A model generated the notes under the pieces. The model was given only the letters and a program-made list of their open reading frames with translations. It did not search any database and had not been told where the DNA came from. From assembly GCA_028274465.1 (NCBI GenBank), contig CM051457.1:63798899-63862898 (forward strand): DNA of 64,000 nucleotides, read 5' to 3'. This DNA is from Plantago ovata. Its lineage: Eukaryota > Streptophyta > Magnoliopsida > Lamiales > Plantaginaceae. Each line of letters opens with the position of its first letter. The stretch's first letter is position 1. Position numbers and translations under genes: made by a program. This document shows, piece by piece, positions 11,717 through 22,985 of this stretch.

Positions 11717-12136
11717 CCGGTTTACTTAATGGCCGGGCTAACAAAGATAGGATCTTTGGTCTGTGGATACCGCATGTTTATACACCAAAATAATAATAAT
11801 ATATATATATATATAAAAAAAAAGTGTAATCAACACTTAAAGATATATTTTGATTTCATTAATAAAACAACAAAAAAACATTATAAAATAAATAAATAAA
11901 TAAAAAATAATACAAACAATCAACAACGACAACAATAGATTTATTTTCGCATTTTATCGTATGTTAAAATAACTATCGAAAGGTGTGTATAGTGTTTTAT
12001 TTTCCATTCTATTCTCAACTCAATACGTGTAACAAGTATATGTGTGTATGTTTTCTTTCTTACTTGGTTTTACTAATATTTAGCAACTAACTTGATGAAC
12101 TAATTGTAACATTAGCACTGACATTAATTCGCGTAG

Positions 12137-12625
12137 ATGTCTTCTGACCCCTCTATTTCCCCTGAGTACCCATCATCACCATCTGAGGGATCATCTGAGC
12201 ATCCTCTGTCTCCAGACTCTCCATTTCCAGAGGTTCCACCGAGCTTTGTTGTGCATCTTGAGTGCATGGAGCATATTGCATATCAGGATCAGCTTATCGC
12301 TTTTCATGAGGACCACATTGCACTACTCGAGTATCAGCTTCAGTCCAGACAGGATGATATTCAGGATCTTATCATGGTCGGGGAGTCCCTGATCATCCAG
12401 CGAGATCAGGCTCGCCAGGAGTTAGTTCATACCTACGTTCAGCTTGCTGAGATGATACAGCTTCTTGATCACCTTGACCAGATACTCCTTGGGATGCAGC
12501 AGTTCGTGGCTCCTGATGTTGCTGCCCCACCTGTTGCTCCACCAGTTTACCCACTTGATCCAGAGGTGGAGGTCATTGAGATCTCTGATGATGACATGGA
12601 TGGACCTGGGGATGATGATGTTTGA
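12137..12625 (+). CDS. Extra ORF upstream of gag, copy 2, full length (162 aa)
   Basis: The ATG at 12137 is followed by 162 codons to TGA. Domain plan: Ser/Pro-rich N-terminus (residues 1-35), a long helical, probably coiled-coil centre (about 45-125), a Pro/Ala/Val linker, and an acidic tail EVEVIEISDDDMD. The core VIEI followed by SDDD fits the consensus of SUMO-interaction motifs (three or four branched hydrophobic residues next to acidic ones). This copy is intact while the gag-pol after it is broken. Differences from copy 1 are few. Function is unknown; partnership with Gag or a nuclear SUMO pathway is speculation. Confidence 0.75.
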   Translation: MSSDPSISPEYPSSPSEGSSEHPLSPDSPFPEVPPSFVVHLECMEHIAYQDQLIAFHEDHIALLEYQLQSRQDDIQDLIMVGESLIIQRDQARQELVHTYVQLAEMIQLLDHLDQILLGMQQFVAPDVAAPPVAPPVYPLDPEVEVIEISDDDMDGPGDDDV

Positions 12626-12954
12626 GATCCTAGGATTACGGATTAGTGATATCTATCTTTTGTGCATGTATCTTTATGACTCGACTTAGTAACTCCGTAC
12701 TCTAGTTTATGTGTGACAGGTAGTAGCAGTTATGACGTAGTAGCAGTTATGAGTAGGCATTTTGCTTCACGCCTTGACTCCTAGGGCCCAGTAGGGATGA
12801 CTTGATTATGTTAATATTTTGCCATCTATTGTGATCATTCGATCACTATTCTGCACTTTAACTTACTCTTTCCTAATACCTCATTACTACTATAGTTTTT
12901 ATTATTTTATTAATCATCTAACAAACTAATGCAACGTCGAGAACAACGTTGCAG

Positions 12955-15067
12955 ATGGACGATCATGATAACAATAATCCAAATTTAACGTCACATGCTG
13001 AGGGAAACCAAGAAAATATCACCGCCCAAGCTATGCAACAGGTCATGCAATACTTTCAACGGCAAAATGAACTTGCAGAACAGCAACAAAAAAAACAGCA
13101 ATCGGGATGAAGGTTATGATCGAGTGCTGGAACGATTTCTTCGTTTTGACCCACCTGAGTTTCATGGCCATGTTGATGATGTCAAGGCGGAACAATGGGT
13201 CAATGCAATGGAAAAACTATTTAGTGTGCTCGAATACAACGACGAGTTAAAATTAAGGCTAGTTGGCCATCGGATGGAAGGCGCAGCACATGAATGGTGG
13301 AAGTCACTGCTCACTCGTTGGGCAAGGGATGCAACTGCTCGTACCTGGGAGAACTTTATCACCGAGTTTCAAAATCAGTTTGTACCACCCGATGTGAAGG
13401 AGAAACATTGGGAGGAGTTTCTGAAAATTAACCAAGGAAGCAAGTCGGTGGCACAATATGAGACTGAGTTTCATCGCTTATCACGCTATGCTCCGGGTCT
13501 GATATCTCAGGAAACTGATAAGATCCGAATGTTTCATAGGGGATTGAGGCCTTCAATTCAAGATCGAATGGCTTCAGTGGTGGTGAGAAATTTCAGCGAG
13601 GAGGTCAGAATCGCAGCTCAGGTCGAGAGCAGCATGACTGGGCTAGCCCCACATTTCACCCGTCCTAGTGGAGGAATCCAGAAAACATCAGCCAATCAGG
13701 GACCACGGCCAACGAAAATGAGACCTACCAACTTTGGGGCAAATTGGGCAGGAAATTCAAAAGGAAAAGGGAAAGTTGACGCAAGAGAATGTACGTTCTG
13801 TAAAAGAACAGGACATAAAGTAGAAGATTGTTGGCAGAAGCAGGGAAAATGCATGCGATGCGGGGGTGCTGATCATGCTACTTTTGGATGCCCTAGGAAA
13901 AATCAACATGCCGTGCAGGAAAACACGCGCCCTAATGTACCAGGAAGGGTATTCTCTATCACCGGAAAGGAAAATCCAGAATGCCAAGATATGGTGGAAG
14001 GTACGCTCCCTGTGACTGGAACTCTAGCTAAAGTATTATTTGATACTGGTTCCTCTCATTCTTTCGTAGCATCTCAGTTCATTAATGGCAAAAACACTGT
14101 TAGAGAAAAGTTGCCTTATACCTTAGAGGTAGCTACACCTTTAGGAAATAAGGAAATTTCACAGGTTATACATAACTCATGTGACATCGTTATCTGTGGC
14201 GAAAATTTTCCTGCTAACCTTGTTGAACTTCCAATGTACGAATATGACATTATTCTTGGAATGGATTGGTTGGTTGAACACCACGCCCAGATGGATTGTC
14301 GTGGGAAGAGTGTCGTGTTACGAAACCCTAGGGGTAAGAATGTAAGGTTCAAAGGAATAAGTCGAGTGAGAGAAATCTCCCTCATCTCGGCAGTTAGGGC
14401 ATCCAAAGCGCTTCAGAAGGGAGCATGTGGATTCATAGCGTATCTTGTCAACAAATCGACAGATACAACACCACTTGAGAAAATACCGGTGGTGTCTGAA
14501 TATGCTGACATTTTTCCCAAGGAGCTCACAGAAATGCCGCCCCATCGAGATGTGGAATTTACCATCGATCTGATTCCGGGCACCTCCCCTATTGCGCAAT
14601 CGGCATATCGCATGGCACCACGTGAGCTGCAAGAACTCAAGGTTCAGTTGCAGAAATTAGTGGAACAAGGATTTGTGCACGCTAGCACATCGCCTTGGGG
14701 ATCACCGGTGTTATTTGTAAAGAAAAAAGATGGGACTCTTCGTTTGTGCGTAGATTATCGAGAATTGAATAAGGTGATAGTAAAGAATAAGTACCCATTA
14801 CCCCGTATAGATGAACTATTTGATCAGTTACAAGGAGCTAAGGTGTTCTCCAAGATGGATCTTCAACAAGGGTACCACCAACTTAGGATTAAGGAGACTG
14901 ACATTCAAAAAGCTGCATTTCAAATCCGTTATGGCCACTATGAATTCACGGTTATGCCTTTTGGTTTAACCAATGCGCCAGCTGCATTCATGGATCTGAT
15001 GCATCGAGTATTCCAACCATATCTCGAAATCACGACGATCACCGTGATCACCTACGAAAGGTTTTAG
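12955..15067 (+). pseudogene. Chromovirus gag-protease-RT, unit 2
   Basis: The homologous gag ATG is 12955. An extra A in the run near 13088-13096 (eight A instead of seven) shifts the first 45 codons out of frame with the rest. Then come capsid, two CCHC knuckles (the second ends ATFGC), the DTGSSHSF protease and RT with [17 protein letters not shown] and [15 protein letters not shown]. Soon after VFQPYL, near 15025, a deletion removes the block that carries the two catalytic aspartates of RT and shifts the frame, giving a stop at 15065-15067. RT would be dead even with the other lesions repaired. Confidence 0.92.
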
Positions 15068-16188
15068 ACGTTCTACGGCAACAGAAGTTGTACGCGAAAT
15101 TCAGTAAGTGCGAGTTTTGGATTGAGTGTGTGGCGTTCCTTGGGCACATTGTCTCTGGAGATGGAATTGTCGTGGACCCATCGAAGGTGCAAACTATTTT
15201 GGACTGGAAGAGACCGGAAACGGTAACTGAAATTCGAAGTTTCTTGGGTTTGGCAGGTTACTATCGAAGGTTTATACAAGACTACTCTAAGATTTCAGGA
15301 CCCCTCACTCGACTCACCCAGAAAGAAATTAAATTTAATTGGGATCAGAAATGTGAAGACAGTTTCCAGGAATTGAAGCGACGTCTGACCACTGCCCCAG
15401 TATTGACCCTACCTGAGGGATTGGATAATCTAGTGGTGTATAGCGATGCTTCCAAGGAAGGACTAGGAGCGGTGTTAACGCAAAACGGTAAGGTAATTGC
15501 GTATGCGTCCCGAAAACTCAAGACGTACGAAGAAAATTACCCCACGCATGATTTGGAGCTGGCTGCAGTGGTTTTTGCTTTAAAGAAGTGGAGACACTAT
15601 TTGTACGGACCCACTTTTACCATCTTCACCGACCACAAGAGTCTCAAATACCTATACACTCAGAAGGAATTCAACTTAAGGCAACGCCGGTGGCTAGAAC
15701 TACTAGAGGATTATGAATTTGACTTACAATATCACCCCGAGAAGGTAAATGTGGTCGCAGATGCATTGAGCCGAAAGGGAAAACTTGCCTCTCTACATGA
15801 TACGACCACCCCACCCGGCTCAGAAAAGGTCCAGTTAAGGGGCGGGGTCGTATGCAACATTAAACTAGATATCAACCCAAGCATCCTGGCAGAAATAAGG
15901 GACGCCCAAATACAGGACCCTGAGACTGAAAGATTGAAAGAAAAACTTCAAACACTAAAGGAATCGGATTTCACCCTAAGGGAGGATAAGATACTTCGAT
16001 TTCGTAATCGAATATGCGTACCTAGTGATTCCGATTTGAAACAGAAGATTTTAGATGAAGCTCATCGAACAAAATACACCATACACCCAGGAGGTACAAA
16101 GATGTTTAGAGATCTCAAAGAACACTTTTGGTGGGTTAACATGAAAAATCAAATTGCTGAGTATGTCGCGAAATGTCCCACTTGTTAA
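15068..16188 (+). pseudogene. Chromovirus RT thumb, RNase H and integrase zinc finger, unit 2
   Basis: The frame resumes with the RT connection ([23 protein letters not shown]) and RNase [38 protein letters not shown] and the closing VVADALSRK. The integrase HHCC finger ([11 protein letters not shown]...KCPTC) follows. TAA at 16186-16188 interrupts pol where unit 1 has CAA (Gln). This segment contains most of the 1,225 bp that unit 1 has lost. Confidence 0.92.
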
Positions 16189-17346
16189 CGAGTGAAGGCA
16201 GAACATCAACGTCCAGGGGGGTTATTGAAACCTTTACCGATTCCTGAATGGAAATGGGACCATGTAACGATGGACTTTGTTACTGATCTACCAAAGTCCA
16301 TGGGAGGCCACGAGACGATCTGGGTTGTCATTGACCGATTGACCAAGTCGGCACACTTCTTACCCATGAAAAAGACAGATCATCTAGAGAAGTTGGCTAA
16401 GTTGTATATCCGAGAGATTGTTCGACTCCATGGGGTACCTGCAAGCATAGTGTCGGATAGAGACCCAAGATTTGTATCTCGATTTTGGAAAGGTCTTCAT
16501 GAAGGACTAGGAACAACCCTAAGTTTTAGCACAGCGGCTCATCCCCAGACGGACGGTCAATCAGAACGAACCATCCAGGTTCTGGAAGATATGTTACGGG
16601 CATGTGTGATGGATTTTCCAGGAACTTAGGCAGACCATCTGCCACTTGCGGAATTTGCCTACAACAATAGCTTTCAAGCCACAATCGGAATGGCTCCTTA
16701 TGAGGCTATGTACGGGAGGAAATGTCGTTCACCTTTGCATTGGGATTTCGAGGATAGATGGGGTTCCAAAGGAAAAAGTCAAGAAAAAGGTTCAGTGCAG
16801 TATGTAGATCTCGTACAAGATACAATTGAAAAGGTCAAATTAATCAAGGACAGAATCCAGACCGCCCAGAGTCGCCAAAAAAGTTATGCCGATAGTCGAC
16901 GACGCGAGTTGGAATTTCAAGTTGGAGATTTAGTCTATCTACGCGTTAGTCCGCAAAAGGGAAAAATTAACCCTAGGAAGAAAGGGAAGTTAGGACCCAG
17001 GTATATGGGACCCTATACCAATCAGGAAAGAATAGGACCCGTGGCGTATCGACCCCTCCTGCCGACTGAGCTTGCAGGTATGCACGACGTTTTTCACGTC
17101 TCCCGGTTGAAGAAATGTCACCCTGAAACCAAACATGTCCTTCCATCAAATGCACCAGACATACTAGAGGACCTCACATACGTAGAAAAACCCATTGCAA
17201 TAGTAGATCGAAAGGAGAAGAAGTTAAGGACTAAGAGTGTTCCATTGGTGAAGGTCATATGGAAACATCATGATCATCCAGAAGAAGCCACATGGGAGGT
17301 CGAAAGTAAAATGAGAAAGGAACATCCAGAACTTTTTGATACCTGA
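16189..17346 (+). pseudogene. Chromovirus integrase core and chromodomain-like tail, unit 2
   Basis: The integrase core keeps its three acidic positions (MDFVTDL, SDRDPRF and the Glu of GQSERTIQ). TAG at 16627-16629 replaces the Trp codon of FPGTW seen in unit 1. After it the frame is open from 16630 to TGA 17344-17346 through the GPY/F module and the VKVIWKHH...EEATWE chromodomain-like tail. The PPT and LTR 3 follow within 35 bp. Confidence 0.9.
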
Positions 17347-17367
17347 ATTTGGGGACCAAATTCATAT

Positions 17368-17380
17368 AAGGGGGGAGGAG
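17368..17380 (+). promoter_or_regulatory. Polypurine tract, unit 2
   Basis: AAGGGGGGAGGAG immediately before LTR 3, the same as at 8788-8800. Confidence 0.92.
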
Positions 17381-20305
17381 TGTGAAATCCTCGGATAAAT
17401 CTCAAGGATAATATGGTACGGGGTATGTTATGTATTACTATTTCATATGGTTGAGCATAGACCTTGATTTCTTAACATTACGTTTTTTAACTGTGCTTCT
17501 AACAGTAGCCGGAACTCGTAGGTTTATGTTATCACTTAATCAATTTTGAAAGAAAAACAAAATAAAATAAAATACTAATAATAAAATATATATACTAAAA
17601 TAATAAACATAAATACGAACAATGAACTAATGAAAACTTAAATTTTTATGCTCGGGAACGAAAGTTGGAAGAGAAGAAGTCAATGTTAATGCAAAATTTA
17701 TCCTATGATCAATTGTCTGCTTATAAATGTACACATTTATAAGGAAATTGAGCAACCAAAAGTAAACTCACTAACAACATGAACTAGTCCACTAACGCAT
17801 GAAAAGGTTGACTAGAGTCCACCCCACCCCAAATAAATAGGGGTCTTCTCTCATTCTTCACTCCACACTCCTCACTTTACTAAAAAAAAAGAAAAGAGAG
17901 AAGACAAAAAGTCTTCTCCTTTCACCCAAAGCTCTCGGCACATAGGATTTCTCCATTTCACTCCAATCTCCTACCTATAGTCAAGGAAAATCCAACAAGA
18001 AGCAAAGCCTCACAAATCAAGGAGCACAAGATCAACTTTCCATCTAGTAGGAAGGATCTCAAGAAAAGAACAAACATCAATCAAAAAAAAAAAAGAGAAA
18101 GAAAACAAGGTGGGTAAAATCTCTATTCACCTCTTAAAACTCTACAAGCTTCATTCTAATAACATGCATGTAAAAATCAAAGCTATTAACTACTTTCTTT
18201 TCTTAATTCTTAAACTTAAACTTGGTTTTGAGTACATGCATGAATAGACCTAGGTCTCTTAAACACTCTTGATCATGTTTTCTTTCAAATTTTAATTTTG
18301 ATTACATGCATGTGTAGATCTAGGCCTCTTAAACATTCTTGCTCATGATTTACTCTAAAAGTTAATTTTGATTACATGCATGTATAGATCTAGATTTCTT
18401 GACATCATTATTCTAAGTTTTATACTAAAAGATAAATTTATTTGTATGCATGTGAAGATCTTGTTAATCTTGACCTCATATGCTTAAAATTGGTGTCACT
18501 CTTGAATCACTTTTACTTAAAGACTCTACAAAGATATAGGTTTGAATTCATGCATGTGTAGATCTTGAAATTCTTGACTCATTAGACTCAAAGGTTTTCT
18601 TTAGAAGTGTATAAACTGGTCTAGAGGTTATAAGGTAGTCAAGAATTAAATTGCATGTGTAAAATTGAGGTTGAAATGGTAAAAATTGGAAGTGTCATAA
18701 TTTCCGTAGCTAAATGGTACTGTTTAGTGAAAATTCTACCAAAAATAGTAAAGTTAGGTAATCTTAACACCAATTTTTCTGTGTCAAACAGACACGCATA
18801 GGAAGACCTGAAACTTAGAATGTCTGTAAAATAGCTCTCAATGAATTAAATAAAAATAGTACAAGTTCACGGTTCTGGAAGGGGTCTAGATTAGAGGAGT
18901 TCCACCATTTCTACAGTTTCAGGGGGTAAATGTATTTCAACTGAACTTAAATTTTTGTTTGTACTGAATCTATGTGTTAGTTAACTTTTGGAACTGGAAC
19001 TAGAATTTTTCATTATGTCATGAATATTTTATGAATTGTTTGATTTCATTGCTGCCTGCTGGAGTGTTGAGTTTGTAAAAATGATTATGCTTAGCTCAAT
19101 AGGTATTATTAGGCCTAAAAGTAGTCATTGGGAAGCCAATAGGTCACCCTATATCAATAAAATAACAACCTTAGTTTATAATACTTTAATCACTCTGAAA
19201 TGATTTATTTGTTAAGTAATAAACTGCTGTCCCAAAAGAGTTTGTAACTTACCACCATATTTGATAATTAAAAATCAACGTACTTGACTCAAAATCATCG
19301 TTTGAACTTATTAAAAATATTATAATATAATTGGCAAGAAGTTATAGCATAAGGGTGAAAAATAACCCTTATGAACTTCTAAGCACGAACGTGTTATGAG
19401 TTCATTCTATGAACCAAACTGTTCGGAAACCTAAAGAAACAAGTGAAATGAAATTAGAAGCTTAATTTATGAAAACTTAGAACATACGAAACCATATAGG
19501 AGGGTGGCAACCTCGATAAAAAGAGATCCCACAAAAGTCGAGGGCGGCAACCTCGTTAAAAAGAGATCCCCACTTTACCGAGGGCGGCAACCTCGTTAAA
19601 AAGAGATCCCCACTATATATCCCGAGGGCGGCAACCTCGCTAAAAAGAGATCCCGACCAAACTGAGGGTGGCAACCTCGTTAAAAAGAGATCCCCACTAT
19701 GTCGAGGGCGGCAACCTCGTTAAAAAGAGATCCCCATTGACCGAGGGTAACAACCTCGTTTCAAAAGAGATCTTCCACTAACATTATAATAATAATATTT
19801 CAAAGAGTTTAATTTAAGCATGAAAACTTATTTATCAAAAATAGTGGCAAATCTGTTATAAGAAAAATTAAGTTTTATTTTAGTCACATTCTTGGAAGAA
19901 ATGTTTAGTATTATCTTTTTGTTTGCATTATTTTTCTAAAAAGAAAAATCCCACCCCTTGAACCCACTGAGCTCGTTTGGCTCATCCCTCTTTTCTTAAA
20001 AACATTACAGATGCAAATGTTTTCGAAAGGATCAGTGATGTTTCAACTGAAGATGTCCAAAAAGGAGAAGATCGCTGAAGAAGAAAGGAAGTTCCGCCAA
20101 TAAAGAAATATTTTTATTAGTCTAGAACTTTTGGGTGTGTTCAAATTAGTACTTTTGTGTAATATTAAAACTTAAGAGTCTGTAATAACTATAGACGAAA
20201 ATGTTTTATCCGGTTTGTAATCCTTAATGAAGTTATGACATTGGGATGAATGTTTAATTGAGTATTACATGCATGTCTAACACCACAATCAGTTGGGGTG
20301 TTACA
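17381..20305 (+). repeat. Chromovirus LTR 3 (2,925 bp)
   Basis: This is the terminal LTR of the array. It ends GGGGTGTTACA and is followed by ATTAT (20306-20310), which matches 1419-1423. It has the same length as LTR 1 and carries the 23-bp block missing from LTR 2, as expected if LTRs 1 and 3 are the original pair. Confidence 0.93.
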
Positions 20306-21593
20306 ATTATGATAGTCATAATAGACATTGGATTCACCATGCAACTCACTGAAGACGCCCGTGGATGTATTATTGGGATAGACACTTCATCGATCCTAGA
20401 TGCATTCGAGTCAGTCTGATGAAGGGACGTTACCATCGCCGCGTTGAGCGCAACAGACTTCGCAACGAAAGGGTTTGCTTTGAGAAACCTCTCAAACGTC
20501 CTCATGTGTTAATATTGCAAATGGAACCGTCTAGGAATTCCATTTTGCCTAGTTTGGAACTTTCTTAATACAATGAGGCCCTATGGGTCACACTATGTGG
20601 TGATTCAGCTTATCCGAATATCCTTGAAGATGGAATCGCAATTAATTTAGAATTCATTGTGATTGATGGATTATAATTGATTTGGAATTAATTATAATAA
20701 TTTGTGGCTCAATTAAACATTTGGAATTATTAATTGTATTTTATGTAAATACAATTAAAGATTATATTTTAGAAATATAATAGAGGTTTGATTTGAAAGG
20801 ATATGTTAATTTAGAATTAATATATGCACATGGGCAAAATCTACTTGGAGTTTGAATTGCCTTAGAACTATAAGTGGGTCCCAAAATCGGGACCCACCTA
20901 TCATCCTTGGGACGCGTGCGCGCACGCAGCTGGAGTAGGGAAAGGAGTTCGACTCCTTCCTCTATTAGAAGTCAAGGGATAAGTTAGATTTTCCTGATTG
21001 AGTTCTAACTTGATTGGGAATGAATCTAGACTTGAATTGGTTTCCTACTATGATAAGAATTAGACTCTTATTCCTTTATGAAGTCTAATTGATTATTCAT
21101 TAGGCTTCTATTGACTACTATATATAGTATACTATTAGAGAGATTTTGACACACACAGACATACAGTTAGTCTACCAGTTTTCTTAGAGAAAATAAAAGT
21201 TCTCCCCTACCTCTCCTAAGCTACGCGCGCGCCACCCTACCGGAGGAAAACGCCGCCCCATCTTCTTGTCCACATAAATAATATCCTAGCATTTTTTCCG
21301 ATAAACTGTTCATCCGTGGATACCAAGGTTGAGGTTCAAGGAGCTGGAAACTAACTTTCATTGTCTTGCAGATAATCAAAGTATTGCAGATATCTTCGAC
21401 TTCGACGAAGGAGAAGATACACCGAACTATTACGAAGACTTGGTACCTGTGCTTTCTTTTGGAGTATTGTAAGTCTTCTAATTGACGTGTTTAATATATA
21501 TGCTATATACATAATCAATTAACCTGCATGTTAAGAAAATTTTTGAAATTCCGCTGCGTACCCTAGGTGTAACTCTGACCGTATTTTCTTACA
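20306..21593 (+). repeat. Element A 3' LTR, right part
   Basis: After the second ATTAT (20306-20310) the LTR of element A resumes and ends TTTTCTTACA. A TATA box (TATATATAG) is at 21119-21127, about 40 bp before a pyrimidine-rich leader, and a GC-rich patch (GCGTGCGCGCACGC) lies near 20913. Right after it the leader of element B begins (TAAATCACTTTCAC). No gene is seen; a 67-codon frame at 20365 is chance. Confidence 0.8.
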
Positions 21594-22985
21594 TAAATCA
21601 CTTTCACTGGATCAGTTTGGTAGTTGCTCACAAGATGTCTTTAGGAGATGCTCCATTGCTGAAGCTGGAAAACTATGACAAATGGCGAAACAATATGATG
21701 CTACATCTTGAGGCCATTAGTGATGAGATGGTGATTTCATAAATGATGGCCCAATCAAGATCACTAAAGTTGAGAGAAGTTTTCCTCATAAGACAACATA
21801 TACTGCTGAAAAGGAAACAATTTTAGGTGAACCGGTCGACAAAGCCATACCAAAACCAAGAGAGGAATGGACTTCTGATGAAGCCAAGAGATTCCGTCTT
21901 GATGTCCAAGCAAGAAACATCATCATTCGATCTAACTCCAGACACTATACAGTGCAAACTATGGGGTGCCAAAACTGCTAAGGAAGCTTGGAAAATGGTT
22001 CAATATCTTTGTGCTGGATCTGACAAAACCAAGGAAAACAAACTCGAAGTGCTAAAGTTGAAGTTTCAAAACTTCAAACAAGGTGCCACTAAGTCACTGG
22101 AAGACTTGGATTTCAGATTCACAACTCTTGTGAGTGAAATGGCTGCCTTAGGTGTTGGAAACTTCTATTCAGATTCTAAGAAGGTGAAAACCATTATCAG
22201 AAGTTTGAATCAAGAATGGATCCACACTCAGAACTTCTACTACAATCAAGGGATGCCAAACATCACCCCAACTGAGTTGTTTTCTCACCTTTCTACTGTC
22301 AACTATGAGACAAAGCAAAGAGAAAGTGTGTTTGCTGAAAAATCGCAAAACATTGCTCTTGCTGCCAAGCCTTCACCTTCTGAAAAGCAGAGTGACAAAG
22401 AACCTGCTGATAAAAATGCTCTTTCAGTTAGAAACATGAAAAAGTTCATCAGTAAGGAACTTGAAAGGCGACAAGCAAAAGAGAAGCTGAAAAAGCATCT
22501 TGGTAACAACTACCATAAGTACAAGAATGAAGCTAGCTCGCTGAACAAGCAAGCTCAGCAAGCGAACTCTTCTGAAGAACCAGCAGTTGGCAATGATCTT
22601 TTCTTTTATTGCAAAAAGCATGGACACTTCAAAGCAAACTGTCCTTTGCTGAAAGGGAAGTCTACTAAAAAGAAGAAAAAGTTCAAGAAGGCTTTGATTG
22701 CTGAAGAAAAGAAGAAGCTTCAAGCAAAAATCAATGCTCTTTGCATTGAAACAAGCTCTGAAGATAGTGAGGTAGAAAGTTCGGACACTGAAGAAGAGGA
22801 AGCTACATTGGACGTGGAGATAGGCAAAGAAGTTTGTGGAATTGCTATGGAAGCTTACCCAGATATGTCAAATTATGAGTTCTGCCTCATGGTCGATCAG
22901 GTAATTTCTCCTACCTCTGACTCTGATTTAGAAAGTGAAGATGAGATTGATCTTGATAGAATTCAATGAGAAATCGAAAGATTTG
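21594..22985 (+). pseudogene. Element B (SIRE-like copia) gag, part 1
   Basis: The homologous ATG is 21635 (MSLGDAPLLKLENYDKW). A frameshift and TAA near 21740 and a second shift near 21930 break the front; from about 21935 to 22969 the frame is open. The UBN2-type capsid region (KLKFQNFKQG...SLEDLDFRF) precedes a nucleocapsid knuckle that is FFYCKKHGHFKANC, with Phe instead of the first Cys; sister copy C has CFYCKKPGHFKENC. An acidic segment follows, then TGA at 22967-22969. At 22986 element C is inserted, with target copy ATTTG (22981-22985, repeated at 55843-55847). Gag resumes at 55848. Confidence 0.88.

Larger units (their letters stand above)
1424..20305 (+). mobile_element. Ty3/gypsy chromovirus tandem array: LTR-internal-LTR-internal-LTR
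   Basis: Three near-identical LTRs (1424-4348, 8801-11702, 17381-20305) alternate with two internal regions (4349-8800, 11703-17380). All LTRs begin TGTGAAATCC and end GGGGTGTTACA. One pair of 5-bp target duplications, ATTAT, flanks the whole block, so it behaves as a single insertion that later gained a second unit, most simply by unequal LTR-LTR recombination. Order PBS, extra ORF, gag, protease, RT, RNase H, integrase, chromodomain-like tail, PPT fits the Del/Tekay-type chromoviruses with long LTRs. Both internal regions are broken, in different places. The array is inserted in the LTR of copia element A. Confidence 0.93.

Noticed and set aside
20365..20568. 67-codon frame in the LTR of element A
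   Set aside because: Inside an LTR, with an overlapping open frame on the opposite strand and no recognisable motif.
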